From contig CAIXJC010000024.1 in NCBI GenBank assembly GCA_903919715.1, forward strand, positions 62,001-126,000: DNA of 64,000 nt, given 5' to 3'. Positions 1 to 8,350 of the stretch are shown here, piece by piece (within the stretch, counting starts at the first letter, position 1; each line of letters starts with the position of its first letter). This stretch comes from an uncultured bacterium (lineage in GTDB: Bacteria; Planctomycetota; Phycisphaerae; Phycisphaerales; SM1A02). Made by a program: the position numbers and the translations under genes. The notes under the pieces were generated by a model. That model saw nothing but the letters and a program-made list of their open reading frames with translations. It ran no database searches and was not told the DNA's origin.

Positions 1-76
1 TAGTTGCCCCTTGAATCGCAATCGTGAGGATCGATCCAGTAAGCGACGCAGTATGAATTGGCACCGGAGCTGTCAT
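1..76 (-). CDS. Possible 5' end of a gene leaving the left edge
   Basis: Reading leftwards from an ATG at 76 there is an open frame of 25 codons, beginning MTAPVPIHTASLTGS, that reaches the edge of the window without a stop. It would be transcribed divergently from parB across an AT-rich gap. No clear ribosome binding site precedes it and the fragment is too short to recognise, so it may be a chance frame. The usual neighbour of parB is parA, which is not visible here; the TAG at 1-3 could equally be the stop of a plus-strand gene. Confidence 0.25.
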   Translation of the reverse strand, partial: MTAPVPIHTASLTGSILTIAIQGAT

Positions 77-163
77 ACTTAAATCATAATATGATTTTGA
101 AGTCCTATAACCATAAATTAGGTTATCGCAAATTAAATTTGTGTTGTTATACTCACATAAATC
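77..163. promoter_or_regulatory. AT-rich region upstream of parB with two inverted repeats
   Basis: This stretch is markedly richer in A and T than its surroundings. It holds two perfect 6-bp inverted repeats: AATCAT at 82-87 with ATGATT at 91-96, and ATAACC at 107-112 with GGTTAT at 121-126. A possible -10 element TATACT lies at 148-153 but no convincing -35 box is placed before it. It is a plausible promoter or operator region for parB and perhaps for a divergent gene. Confidence 0.35.
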
Positions 164-164
164 A

Positions 165-180
165 TGTTCCACGTGGAACA
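165..180. promoter_or_regulatory. parS: parS centromere site
   Basis: TGTTCCACGTGGAACA is a perfect 16-bp palindrome of the type bound by chromosomal ParB proteins (general form TGTTNCACGTGNAACA). It lies 17 bp before the chosen parB start codon. An ATG at 164 overlaps the site, which argues that the real parB start is the later ATG at 197. Confidence 0.9.
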
Positions 181-196
181 CAACAAAAGGAAACAC

Positions 197-1330
197 ATGC
201 AAGAAAACAGCAAAGAATCAGGGCAAATTCCACAGTCAGGTGCCACATCTTCTGGGAAGACAACTCAAGCATCGAGGCTTGGTCGCGGGCTTGGTTCTCT
301 AATCCCACCTGCCCCACAGCAACCATTTCAGCCTGTTCCTAGACCGGTCGCACCTCGTGCGCCAGTACAGCAGATTCAAAGTCCGGTTGAAAGTACGGCG
401 GTGAAGGTATCAAATCCAGTTCAGGCAGTTGTTGCTAGTGTTGCTGCGCCAGAACGTTCCACGGGGAACATTCCTGAGAATGCCGCTTTGTTGGCTGGAA
501 CGGCGGTTGTTGAACTTAACATCTCTTTCATCGCGCGAAATACCAGGCAACCAAGAGAGAAATTTGATGACCGTGCAATCGAGTCGCTTGCTGATTCAAT
601 TAGGCAGCACGGATTACTTCAGCCGATTGTGGTGCGAAAACTGCATGTTCCAGTGCGCGGGAAGACTCATGAGCTCATTGCTGGCGAGAGGCGAATGCGG
701 GCCTTCGAGTCGCTTGGCAAGGTTAAGATTCCATCGATTACCCGTGATGCTGATGAGGCTCAATCAGCTGTATTTGCTTTGATCGAGAACGTTCAACGTG
801 AGGACTTGAACCCATTAGAGCGTTCAAAGGCTCTACAAAGGCTGATAACTGAGTTTTCTTGGACTCAGCAGCAGGCAGCTGAGAAGGTCGGATTAGATCG
901 TGCATCTGTAGCCAACCTTTTGCGTCTCAACGACCTCGACGCGTTTTCGGCCGGTTGTGTCCGCGAAGGCCGCCTTACACAGGGGCATGCCAAGGCACTG
1001 TTGGCGATCGACAATCTTCCAGCTCGTCGCGCAATTGCTGAAAAGGCACTTCATGATGAATGGTCCGTTCGCCAACTCGAGCGCGAGGTTCAACGTGTCA
1101 AGACGGCATCTGGTTTGACAGCGGTATCTGCTCCAGCAACCCCTCGCCGCGGCGGTGCCCAAGTTGGAGACCTAGAGCGCAGGCTTGGACTGCATCTTGG
1201 ATCTAAAGTCAGAATTAAAAAGGGGCGCAAGGCTGGGACCGGGTCGATGTCCATTGAATTCTTCACTTTAGACCAATTTGACGGCATATTGAGTAAATTT
1301 GGGTTTGATCCAAACAACTTAAACTATTAA
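197..1330 (+). CDS. parB: Chromosome-partitioning protein ParB
   Basis: ParB is a CTP-binding DNA clamp that loads at parS and works with ParA and SMC in chromosome segregation. The 377-residue protein has the conserved N-terminal ParA-contacting motif LGRGLGSLIP (28-37), then an unusually long Pro/Ala/Gln-rich linker to about residue 105, then the ParB nuclease-like core with RQPREKF (118-123), the GERRMRA box (163-169) and ENVQREDLNP (197-206), a helix-turn-helix region (about 222-245) and a C-terminal dimerisation part. The ATG at 197 follows AAAAGGA with good spacing; the earlier ATG at 164 overlaps parS and lacks such a site. A parS-like sequence falls inside the linker-coding part. No parA is seen in the 163 bases upstream. 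Confidence 0.95.
   Translation: MQENSKESGQIPQSGATSSGKTTQASRLGRGLGSLIPPAPQQPFQPVPRPVAPRAPVQQIQSPVESTAVKVSNPVQAVVASVAAPERSTGNIPENAALLAGTAVVELNISFIARNTRQPREKFDDRAIESLADSIRQHGLLQPIVVRKLHVPVRGKTHELIAGERRMRAFESLGKVKIPSITRDADEAQSAVFALIENVQREDLNPLERSKALQRLITEFSWTQQQAAEKVGLDRASVANLLRLNDLDAFSAGCVREGRLTQGHAKALLAIDNLPARRAIAEKALHDEWSVRQLEREVQRVKTASGLTAVSAPATPRRGGAQVGDLERRLGLHLGSKVRIKKGRKAGTGSMSIEFFTLDQFDGILSKFGFDPNNLNY
455..470. promoter_or_regulatory. parS-like site inside parB
   Basis: CGTTCCACGGGGAACA matches the perfect site at 165-180 in 14 of 16 positions (differences at positions 1 and 10). It lies in the codons for residues 87-92 of ParB, within the low-complexity linker. Whether ParB binds it is unknown; the central CACGTG core is broken by one base. 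Confidence 0.5.
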
Positions 1331-1431
1331 AGCGGAGTTATTGGTCAAATAGTTTCACTATACTTGTATTTGAGTTGGCTGAAGTCACCCCCAAATCGGG
1401 GCGATTGAAGGTGCGAAAGGAATCGCACTTC
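1331..1431. other. Intergenic stretch with hairpins after parB
   Basis: Downstream of parB are a CCCC/GGGG stem around 1387-1400 and a perfect 6-bp hairpin GTGCGA (1411-1416) with TCGCAC (1423-1428). Neither is followed by a run of T, so they are not convincing intrinsic terminators. AAAGGA at 1416-1421, within the second hairpin, could serve as ribosome binding site for the ATG at 1432, in which case the hairpin could hide it. Confidence 0.3.
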
Positions 1432-1713
1432 ATGAAAGCCAACCAGAACATTCGTGGTACCCGTCGGAAGCCATCATTTTCTGTCGTCATCATTAAGTTG
1501 CCTGCGGCCAAAGTTCGGGCGGACTCGAGATCTAGCGTCCCTTCGAAAGCGCAGTTGCCCCGTGACGAACCTATTTGGGAAGAAGTCCTGCGACAGGCCA
1601 GGCGGTCGATAGGGGGCTGGTCTTGCGAACTCTTTGAGCTTCGGCGCGCGAACCGTATGTGTCCGACGTGGAACACGGCGGTCTCGTCGAGCAGCATGGA
1701 CCAATTTTGTTGA
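1432..1713 (+). CDS. Small hypothetical protein, uncertain
   Basis: This 93-residue frame starts with MKANQNIRGTRRKPSF, is basic in its first half (many Arg and Lys) and ends in a Ser-rich tail with a C-terminal Cys. I do not recognise it. AAAGGA ends 10 bases before the ATG. A minus-strand frame of similar length (1338-1697) covers the same bases and looks less protein-like. A parS-like sequence lies inside the frame at 1660-1675. The stretch might instead be a non-coding spacer holding ParB sites. Confidence 0.35.
   Translation: MKANQNIRGTRRKPSFSVVIIKLPAAKVRADSRSSVPSKAQLPRDEPIWEEVLRQARRSIGGWSCELFELRRANRMCPTWNTAVSSSSMDQFC
1660..1675. promoter_or_regulatory. parS-like site downstream of parB
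   Basis: TGTCCGACGTGGAACA matches the perfect parS at 165-180 in 14 of 16 positions (differences at positions 4 and 6), with the right half intact. It is the third such sequence within 1.5 kb. Confidence 0.5.
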
Positions 1714-1749
1714 GAGTGATAGTTATCGCCACGACTGATGGGGAGGCGA

Positions 1750-1773
1750 ATGTCGATTACTCTTGATTCATGA
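1750..1773 (+). CDS. Seven-codon leader overlapping the YceI start
   Basis: A strong Shine-Dalgarno-like GGGGAGG (1740-1746) is followed after 3 bases by ATG and a 7-codon frame MSITLDS. Its TGA overlaps the ATG of the next gene as ATGA (1770-1773). The same ribosome binding site is 23 bases from the yceI-like start, too far for direct use, and an in-frame stop at 1764-1766 prevents an earlier start of that gene. Translation of the leader followed by re-initiation is the simplest reading, but it is inference. Confidence 0.4.
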   Translation: MSITLDS

Positions 1774-2459
1774 ACAAAGTCGCTTCCTCATCAAACTCTC
1801 GTCCATTTTCTTTCTTTCACGCACTTGTGGTTGCGGTTGCCGCATCGGGAATCGTTAGCTTGGGATTCTCCGCACAGCAGCCGGCGAAACCAACACAGGT
1901 CGTTCCAACCCAAGGTGCAGTCGCAGAGAAGGGCGGACCTGCAGTATTCGAAATTGACGATGTGCATTCCATGGCGCTCTTTCGAGTTCAGCATCTTGGA
2001 GCGGGGCGATTCTGGGGATTGTTCAACGATGTTGGTGGAACTGTCCAGTACACGCCCGAGAAATTCCTTTCAATGAACATAACGATTCAAACGGGGAGCG
2101 TTGAAACGCACAGTGAGCAACTCAATCGACATTTAAAAAGTCCAGACTTTTTTAACGCCGTTGAATTTCCAGCGATGACGTTCGTCAGTTCTGGCTCCAA
2201 ATTGTTAGCAAGTGGCCGCTTCGAGGTTGTCGGCGATTTAACAATTCGTGGCGTTACAAAAAAAGTCACTGTCCCAGTCGAATGTTCAGCGATATCGAAG
2301 ATGGGTGGTGCAACGCGAGCTGGATTTGAGGCGACATTCGAATTGAAGCGAAGCGACTTCGGTGTCTCGTATGGTGTCGAGAAGAAAATGATCGGCGATG
2401 AAACGCGCGTCGTTGTCTCACTCGAAGGTATTGAAGCTGGAAGTGTCGCAAAGCCCTAA
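1770..2459 (+). CDS. YceI family secreted lipid-binding-like protein
   Basis: YceI-like proteins are lipocalin-like beta-barrels of the periplasm that bind long isoprenoid-type lipids; in many bacteria their role is not settled. The 229-residue protein has an N-terminal signal segment (about 14-35, hydrophobic core HALVVAVAASGIVSLGFSA), a Pro/Gln-rich linker, and then the YceI barrel from about residue 58, with the typical VGDLTIRGVTKKVTVPVE (153-170) and FELKRSDFGVSYG segments. The length of the domain fits the family. Its start is fixed by an in-frame stop just upstream and it overlaps a short leader frame. Confidence 0.85.
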   Translation: MNKVASSSNSRPFSFFHALVVAVAASGIVSLGFSAQQPAKPTQVVPTQGAVAEKGGPAVFEIDDVHSMALFRVQHLGAGRFWGLFNDVGGTVQYTPEKFLSMNITIQTGSVETHSEQLNRHLKSPDFFNAVEFPAMTFVSSGSKLLASGRFEVVGDLTIRGVTKKVTVPVECSAISKMGGATRAGFEATFELKRSDFGVSYGVEKKMIGDETRVVVSLEGIEAGSVAKP

Positions 2460-2536
2460 TAAAGAAAATAAACAATCGAGTTGAAACATGCCACGACTTG
2501 ACGGGCTTGAGTGGTCACGTGTCATCGTTGAATCGA

Positions 2537-3868
2537 TCACATCGATCGCTGCGATAGGATAATTTCATTCAGAAGTGCTTCAAGCATTTCTTGGCGTCCT
2601 GAAGCAGGAATGGAATCGGTGAGTTGCGTCGCCATCTGAGCGCACTGCGCAAGTGTTCGTTTGCCAGATGCTATTTCGATGCCGATCGGGGTTGACCAAC
2701 TCGAGTACCGCTCTTGGATGAAGCGCGCGAATCGACCATCGCAACGAATACGCGCAGCTGCCTTTAGACCAAATGCGAAAGCATCCATCCCAGCGATATG
2801 CGCATAAAAGAGATCGATTGGTTCGCAACTCTCGCGCCGTCGCTTTGCATCAAAGTTCAATCCACCGCCACTGAATCCTCCCATACCTAACACCGCCAGC
2901 ATGATGTGAGTCGTTAAATACAAATCCGTTGGAAATCGATCAGTGTCCCATCCAAGCCCTGGTGTCCCCATGTTCGCATCGATTGATCCGAGTGATTTTG
3001 CGGCGATTGCGACAGAAAGTTCATGCTCCATCGAATGTCCGGCGAGCGTTGCATGATTGGTTTCGATGTTCAATTTGAATTTGCCAAACAAACCAAATTC
3101 ACGAAGGAAATTGAGCGTTGCTTCCGCGTCGCTGTCGTATTGATGTGTCGATGGCTCGTGAGGTTTCGGTTCGATGAGCAGGGCACCTTTGAAGCCGACC
3201 TGCTGCGCATGATCGGCAGCAAGATGGAGAAAACGCGCGAGGTGTTCGCGCTCACGAGCGAGATCGGTATTGAGTAGCGTCGTATATCCCTCTCGGCCGC
3301 CCCAAAAAACATAACTCTCACCTTTGAGTGCGAGCGTTACTTCGAGCGCTTTTCGAACTTGCGCTGCTGCAAACAGGAATGAGTTTGTTGATGGACCTGT
3401 CGCAGCGCCGTGCATATACCGCGGGTGCGAGAAGAGATTTGCGGTTCCCCATAGGAGTTTCACACCAGTTCGTTGTTGCAGAGCGGAAACATGATTGACG
3501 AGTGCGTCGAGATTCTGTTCCGATTCAGCGATGGATGCGCCTTCAGGTGCAAGGTCTCGATCATGAAAGCACCAGAAATCAATTTGGCATTTTTCTAAAA
3601 ACTCAAAGAATGCGTCAGCACGTCGTTTCGCATTGTCAATCGAATGACTCCCATCGTCCCATGGCATCTGCGCAGTCGGTGCACCGAACGGATCTGCGAG
3701 ACCATTGCGCATCGTGTGCCAATAGCACGCGGCGAAGCGAAGATGATCTCGCATGGAACGACCTTCGACGTTTTCATTTCGGTCGTATTGATGAAATGAA
3801 AGAGGGTTTGCAGATCCGTTTCCGGCAAATTGAATTTGGTGAATATCAGGGAAGTGTTGGATCGTCAT
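2537..3868 (-). CDS. xylA: Xylose isomerase
   Basis: The enzyme interconverts D-xylose and D-xylulose (and glucose and fructose) with two divalent metal ions. The 443-residue protein has the length of the longer (type II) enzymes and their N-terminal signature [14 protein letters not shown] (39-52), the catalytic FHDRD motif (His102), VFWGGREGY, and the metal-site segment [16 protein letters not shown]. No xylulokinase or xylose transporter gene is seen in the window, so its pathway partners must lie elsewhere. It is the last gene of a minus-strand run, 18 bases after the membrane-protein gene, and no Shine-Dalgarno site is evident. Confidence 0.95.
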   Translation of the reverse strand: MTIQHFPDIHQIQFAGNGSANPLSFHQYDRNENVEGRSMRDHLRFAACYWHTMRNGLADPFGAPTAQMPWDDGSHSIDNAKRRADAFFEFLEKCQIDFWCFHDRDLAPEGASIAESEQNLDALVNHVSALQQRTGVKLLWGTANLFSHPRYMHGAATGPSTNSFLFAAAQVRKALEVTLALKGESYVFWGGREGYTTLLNTDLAREREHLARFLHLAADHAQQVGFKGALLIEPKPHEPSTHQYDSDAEATLNFLREFGLFGKFKLNIETNHATLAGHSMEHELSVAIAAKSLGSIDANMGTPGLGWDTDRFPTDLYLTTHIMLAVLGMGGFSGGGLNFDAKRRRESCEPIDLFYAHIAGMDAFAFGLKAAARIRCDGRFARFIQERYSSWSTPIGIEIASGKRTLAQCAQMATQLTDSIPASGRQEMLEALLNEIILSQRSM

Positions 3869-3886
3869 CGCCCGAAGTGTACGAAA

Positions 3887-4753
3887 TCAAATTTTTTCGC
3901 TCGCATGTTCCTGTGCGGCTTGAAGTGCAATGATTGCAGTGGTGGCACACACAATCACGACGCCAAAGATTGCAATCCGAATTGAGGTGCGCGATGGCGT
4001 GCGACCAATCATGCAAAGCAGCACAGGTGCGAAAGAGACGATGCTCCAAGAAGTGATCGGCACTCCTGGGCTGTCGTGATACGAGATCCCATACAGTCCA
4101 AGTGCAATAAGGAGAGTTGTTCCCGCCATCGCATAGGGTGGTCCCCCTGAAAAGCCGCGTCCAAAGAATGCCATCGCTGCGCACGCTCCTGATGTCAAGG
4201 AGAGTGTGAATGCAACGAGCCCGACCTTCATGGATCCGCTGACGATGAGCAATATTGCAACCGCGCCGAGCGAAATGCAAAGTGCAAAAGGTGTTGCAAC
4301 GGGAGCGAATCGTGCTGGACGAATCATCAGGAGTGATGCGACTCCAGCAACCATCGCGATGGAAAGGCGAACTGGTAGACCGTCATAGTTGGGCATTTGT
4401 AAGAAGAGGATTGCAAGCGCTGCAGTGAAAAAGAGCAGCCAGAAGTGCGTTTTCTTAGACGTGTTTTCACAACTGCCATCACGACCGGATGAATTGCGGC
4501 AAGCGAGGGCTCCGCCGATCGCAACGATGAGTGCACTGACCCAGAGTGAGTACCACCTCTGCGTGAGCATCCAGATGTCCAATCCCTCAATGATGTACAG
4601 CGACAAAATTGCAGCCGCGCCAAGTGCTGGCGCTGCCGTCCACGCGGTGATTCGTCGACCGACATCCACTGACCACGGTAATCGTGGCAAGAGCAGAAGG
4701 ACGACCGCGACTGCCAGCGGTATGAAAATCGATTGAAGGATGAATTCAGTCAT
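3887..4753 (-). CDS. Polytopic membrane protein of unknown function
   Basis: The 288-residue protein has about eight hydrophobic segments separated by short loops, with one longer polar loop near residues 106-122 (SSGRDGSCENTSKK), so it is an integral inner-membrane protein. I do not recognise a family motif. It sits between an EamA-type transporter gene and xylA on the same strand with 37 and 18 base gaps, so it is probably co-transcribed with them. Confidence 0.7.
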   Translation of the reverse strand: MTEFILQSIFIPLAVAVVLLLLPRLPWSVDVGRRITAWTAAPALGAAAILSLYIIEGLDIWMLTQRWYSLWVSALIVAIGGALACRNSSGRDGSCENTSKKTHFWLLFFTAALAILFLQMPNYDGLPVRLSIAMVAGVASLLMIRPARFAPVATPFALCISLGAVAILLIVSGSMKVGLVAFTLSLTSGACAAMAFFGRGFSGGPPYAMAGTTLLIALGLYGISYHDSPGVPITSWSIVSFAPVLLCMIGRTPSRTSIRIAIFGVVIVCATTAIIALQAAQEHASEKI

Positions 4754-4790
4754 GAGTCAAATTCTCAGTCGCAGTGGCACCATTGCACCG

Positions 4791-5690
4791 TCACGAGGAA
4801 ACTGATTGCGACTGCCGCAATTTGAACTTATTGCGAATTCCAGTGACTGTTGCGATGAGAGCTCCCGCCAACATCAAGATTGCACCAATCCACTTTCTTG
4901 GGTCGAACGATTCGCGCATCCAGAGTGACCCTGAAAATTCTGCAAACACGGATTCGAGAGACAGGATGATTGCTGCATGCGATGGAGGTGCCGAAGTTTG
5001 CGCAAGAACCTGAAGCGTGAATGCAATACCAATTGAGAAGACTGCAGAAAAAGTAATTGCGCCTGATCCCATTTTCAGCAGCTCAAATGAGACAGGTTCG
5101 ACGCCGAGCGCAATGACCGCTGAAAGAGTGCCAGTCACGATGAATTGAACGAAAGCGATTCCAAGCGCATCACCACGCATGGCCGCCCATCCGATGACAT
5201 GAACGTGTGCGGCCCAGGCGATTGCGCAACCTAACAGGTAGAGATCTCCAGCAGCGAATTCTGCACCGTCGCGCATTGTGAGAAACCAGAGACCGAAGAG
5301 CGCAAGTGCCGCACCAATCCAAACACGCACGCTGACTCGTTGTCCCCACAAGAGGCCGATGAGTGGCGTCCAGATGACATAGGTTCCTGTGATGAATCCT
5401 GCAGTGCCCGCCGTGACCGTTGCCATCGCTTTTTGTTGGAGCGAACTTGCAACCAACATCACGCACGCTGCTGTCATTCCGCCAATGATCGTGACCTTCG
5501 TGCGCGCCGACGTTCGACGTACGACGAATGGGAATAAAAGCATCGCTCCAATAAGAAATCGTGCAGCGTTGAATGTGAAGGGCGTGTCGCCCATGTCTTG
5601 AGCAGCGATTCGCTGCGCAACAAATCCTGCGCCCCATAGGACTGCGCAGACGAACAGAAATCCATCGGCGACTGGGACGGAAATACGCAC
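4791..5690 (-). CDS. EamA (DMT superfamily) transporter
   Basis: The 299-residue protein has about ten membrane helices in two EamA repeats, with the typical first repeat FLFVCAVLWGAGFVAQR...ARFLIGAMLLFPF and second repeat ending in SLESVFAEFSGSLWMRE...GAILMLAGALIA. Members export or import metabolites such as amino acids or nucleotide precursors; the substrate cannot be told. I chose the GTG at 5690 because AGGA lies just upstream and it begins 14 bases after the lepB stop; a longer frame to 5795 would overlap lepB by about 90 bases. Confidence 0.85.
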   Translation of the reverse strand: MRISVPVADGFLFVCAVLWGAGFVAQRIAAQDMGDTPFTFNAARFLIGAMLLFPFVVRRTSARTKVTIIGGMTAACVMLVASSLQQKAMATVTAGTAGFITGTYVIWTPLIGLLWGQRVSVRVWIGAALALFGLWFLTMRDGAEFAAGDLYLLGCAIAWAAHVHVIGWAAMRGDALGIAFVQFIVTGTLSAVIALGVEPVSFELLKMGSGAITFSAVFSIGIAFTLQVLAQTSAPPSHAAIILSLESVFAEFSGSLWMRESFDPRKWIGAILMLAGALIATVTGIRNKFKLRQSQSVSS

Positions 5691-5704
5691 GTTGATCCTG
5701 TGCT

Positions 5705-7318
5705 TTAGCGAATGAATCGAATCCGACCAAAGTCGGGGATAAACGATCGGCCACCATGATCCATCGCAAGTGGCGATGGAAAATAGACAGACCACGCTTT
5801 GCCAATGATCATTTCGCGTGGAACGATGAAGGGGCTTTCAATCCCAAGTTCATGAACGACCAGTGGGTGCGGTCGACCCCAGAGTCTTGAATCTTTGCTT
5901 GCGCCACTGTTGTCACCGAACATGACATACTCGCCAGACTTCACTCGTGAGAGATTGACTGGATCAGTCGCAAACGCAAGTCCCGTCAATGCTGGCCCGT
6001 TGGTTGGGAATTGGTTGTTCGCGCTCAAAAAATCTGGGCGGTAGTACAAGTCACGTTTCACTTCGACACGGCGAACAGTGAATGGTGAACCTTCAAATGT
6101 CCAGTGGAGACCAGTTGGAGTTGGGCGTTGCCCCATGGGATTCGCAAGGACTTGTTCGATTGTTCGTCCAAAGTGCGAAGCAAGAAGTCTCTTGAGTGGG
6201 CCGCCGAGATCGTATTGGAGGCTTGCAATTCGTTCGCCATTGACGAACACAGTCATTTCCTGATCGACATGCCACATCTCCAACCAGAGTGGAGTATTCA
6301 CCGTCGCAATGAACGGGGCGGTGACTGTTGCGATCAGTTCATGCGACTCTGCTTGGTGCACCGAAAGTTCAACCTGCCCATTCATAAATTCAAATCGGTA
6401 CAACAACCCGCGTGCGGTCATATCGAGAGTCGTATGAAAACGCGCTGGGTCTGTGACGTCGATTGCCGCAGCGATACTGAGATCCGCAGTTGGAAAGAGT
6501 GGAATATCTCGGCGGTAAACGTTGTAAGCGTTCCAATCATCGAGTGCGAGAATGTCATTGGACCACGTCATACTCGCTGGAGAATCTTTCGCCCATGTCC
6601 ACGCACGGTCGCCGCGAAACTTCCATCCGTCCGACGGAATCCATGGTGCTCCCAACCAATGTTGCCGCATTCCAGATTCGAGACGTGCGATATCCACCGG
6701 TTGAAAGTCGCTGTCATAGACCGGCTGCCACACTGCACGTTGGATGTATTCGGGCTTACGTTCGATTCGCAAATCGTCCGCATTCGCAGTGATTGGTCCA
6801 GTAAAAACATCGCCATCAGAAACCAGAAGTGTTTCGTTGGGCATTCCAACGAGACGCTTGATGTAATACACAGCATCCCCGACTGGGTCAGTTGGATTCT
6901 TGAAGACCACGACATCCCATCGCTTTGGTGCGGTAAATGGGTAGAGATACTTCAGAACAAGAACGCGATCACCCATTCGACCCTCTGATGCAAGCTCGTC
7001 ATTGGGGATCATGAGCATTGGGTACTGTCGACTGATCATCGGGTCGAAGATCGGTCGTTCGCCTCGCATCTTGTTCATTGCGGCCATAACGACTTCGGCG
7101 TTATCCGCGGCATACTCATATCCAGTTGCTGGACTTCGCAATCGCACATGAGCACCCATGAGTGTCGGCGCCATTGAGCCTGTTGGAATCACGAATCCTT
7201 CGAGGACAAATCCGCGGAACGCCATCGCAAATACAAAGGCGACGATCAACGACTGTAATGTTTCGATGATGCCACTCGATGTCTGTGGCGCGGTTTCTTG
7301 CGCGCGAATGGTGTTCAT
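5705..7318 (-). CDS. lepB: Signal peptidase I with large lectin-like insertion
   Basis: Signal peptidase I removes signal peptides on the outer face of the cytoplasmic membrane with a Ser/Lys dyad. The 537-residue protein has one N-terminal membrane anchor (about 17-43), nucleophile Ser48 in VIPTGSM, general base Lys154 in YYIKRLVGMPNE, and the late conserved box GDNSGASKDSRLWG (468-481). Between the Lys box and the last box lie about 285 residues, far more than in ordinary LepB. Part of this (about 280-365) looks like a beta-sandwich of the LamG/concanavalin type, with WLEMWHVDQEMTVFVNG. The gene follows ricT by 12 bases and is probably in the same operon. Confidence 0.9.
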   Translation of the reverse strand: MNTIRAQETAPQTSSGIIETLQSLIVAFVFAMAFRGFVLEGFVIPTGSMAPTLMGAHVRLRSPATGYEYAADNAEVVMAAMNKMRGERPIFDPMISRQYPMLMIPNDELASEGRMGDRVLVLKYLYPFTAPKRWDVVVFKNPTDPVGDAVYYIKRLVGMPNETLLVSDGDVFTGPITANADDLRIERKPEYIQRAVWQPVYDSDFQPVDIARLESGMRQHWLGAPWIPSDGWKFRGDRAWTWAKDSPASMTWSNDILALDDWNAYNVYRRDIPLFPTADLSIAAAIDVTDPARFHTTLDMTARGLLYRFEFMNGQVELSVHQAESHELIATVTAPFIATVNTPLWLEMWHVDQEMTVFVNGERIASLQYDLGGPLKRLLASHFGRTIEQVLANPMGQRPTPTGLHWTFEGSPFTVRRVEVKRDLYYRPDFLSANNQFPTNGPALTGLAFATDPVNLSRVKSGEYVMFGDNSGASKDSRLWGRPHPLVVHELGIESPFIVPREMIIGKAWSVYFPSPLAMDHGGRSFIPDFGRIRFIR

Positions 7319-7330
7319 TGCTAGCGCATC

Positions 7331-8350
7331 CTACTGCGCAGGTTTATTCGTGGGCGGCGGTGGCTGCTTTTTGCTTGGCTCGTCAGGCCGCGCAAGGACA
7401 CGAACATCTTCGATTGGATAAGCGAACTCATGCCCATTTGATTCCAGCCTGACCAGAACCAACTGCACCAAAATTCGCGCTTCGATCACGACACCAGCAC
7501 CATCTGGAGTCTCGACGCGAGCCTTCACTTTGGGCATCCGCTTCGACAGCGTCTCGTAAGTTTCATCCTCATATCGAAGGCAGCACATCAATCGACCGCA
7601 GCGTCCACTGATTTTCATTGGATCGAGTGTCGCCTTTTGCAACTTCGCACTTTTCATCGAAATAGGCTTGAGCACTTTCAGGAAATTCTTACAGCAGCAG
7701 TGCTGTCCACACTTTTCGTAATCTGCAACCAGCCGTGCTTCATCGCGCGCGCCAACCTGCCTCAATTCAATTCGTGCCGAGAAGCGAGTGGCGAGGATCT
7801 TGAGCAGGTCTCGAAAATCGACACGTTCTTCACTCAAGTAATAAATGGTGAGCACTTCACGGCCAAAGATCGGCTCGACCGCAACGAATTTCATGGGCAG
7901 ACCGCTGTTTCGCAAGAGCTCTTTCGCCACAGGACCGAGGGCGGCAGCTTCAGACTGCGTCGCATTCCACTGGGTGATGTCATCGGTTGTGGCAACACGA
8001 AGAATTCGCCCATCCTGATGGAATGGATAATCCCGCCCGCCTGAATTTTCGATGTACTCAAGCACCTCTTGGCGCGTGACGCTTTTTGAACATCCCGAGT
8101 TTGAACAGACGGTTGTCAGCATCTCCACGAGCTCAGTACCCCGGTGAGTATGCGCGATCATTCGTGTTCCACATCCAGGCTTCGCTCCGCCTTCATATGG
8201 ATATTCAGCGATCCACTTCATTCGTCCACCTCGAACAACGATGGAGGTCGGTGGCTTCAGCTTCGCATATGCCTCAGCATCTGTTTCGAGCGTGCGAAAA
8301 CTCGGATCTGCATCTCGCTCGAAAATAGGCAAGGGCTGGATAGACATCAT
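7331..8350 (-). CDS. ricT: PSP1/RicT (YaaT) family protein
   Basis: RicT of Bacillus subtilis is part of a Fe-S containing complex that affects RNase Y-dependent mRNA processing. The 339-residue protein carries the family core: PISMKSAKLQK (229-239), then LDPMKISGRCGRLMCCLRYE (242-261), preceded by a Cys cluster CGQHCCC (214-220), the residues proposed to bind the cluster. The C-terminal tail is Pro-rich (KKQPPPPTNKP). The ATG at 8350 shares one base with the der stop (TGATG), a coupled arrangement. In other phyla RicT often sits near tmk or DNA polymerase delta-prime genes; here it is next to der. Confidence 0.85.
   Translation of the reverse strand: MMSIQPLPIFERDADPSFRTLETDAEAYAKLKPPTSIVVRGGRMKWIAEYPYEGGAKPGCGTRMIAHTHRGTELVEMLTTVCSNSGCSKSVTRQEVLEYIENSGGRDYPFHQDGRILRVATTDDITQWNATQSEAAALGPVAKELLRNSGLPMKFVAVEPIFGREVLTIYYLSEERVDFRDLLKILATRFSARIELRQVGARDEARLVADYEKCGQHCCCKNFLKVLKPISMKSAKLQKATLDPMKISGRCGRLMCCLRYEDETYETLSKRMPKVKARVETPDGAGVVIEARILVQLVLVRLESNGHEFAYPIEDVRVLARPDEPSKKQPPPPTNKPAQ

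Noticed and set aside
164-199. ATG at 164 as parB start, adding 11 residues
   Set aside because: It lies on the parS palindrome and has no ribosome site, while ATG 197 follows AAAAGGA at good spacing.
1338-1697. Minus-strand frame of 119 codons after parB
   Set aside because: It overlaps the plus-strand candidate, has no recognisable features and no ribosome site; kept neither as gene nor as pseudogene.
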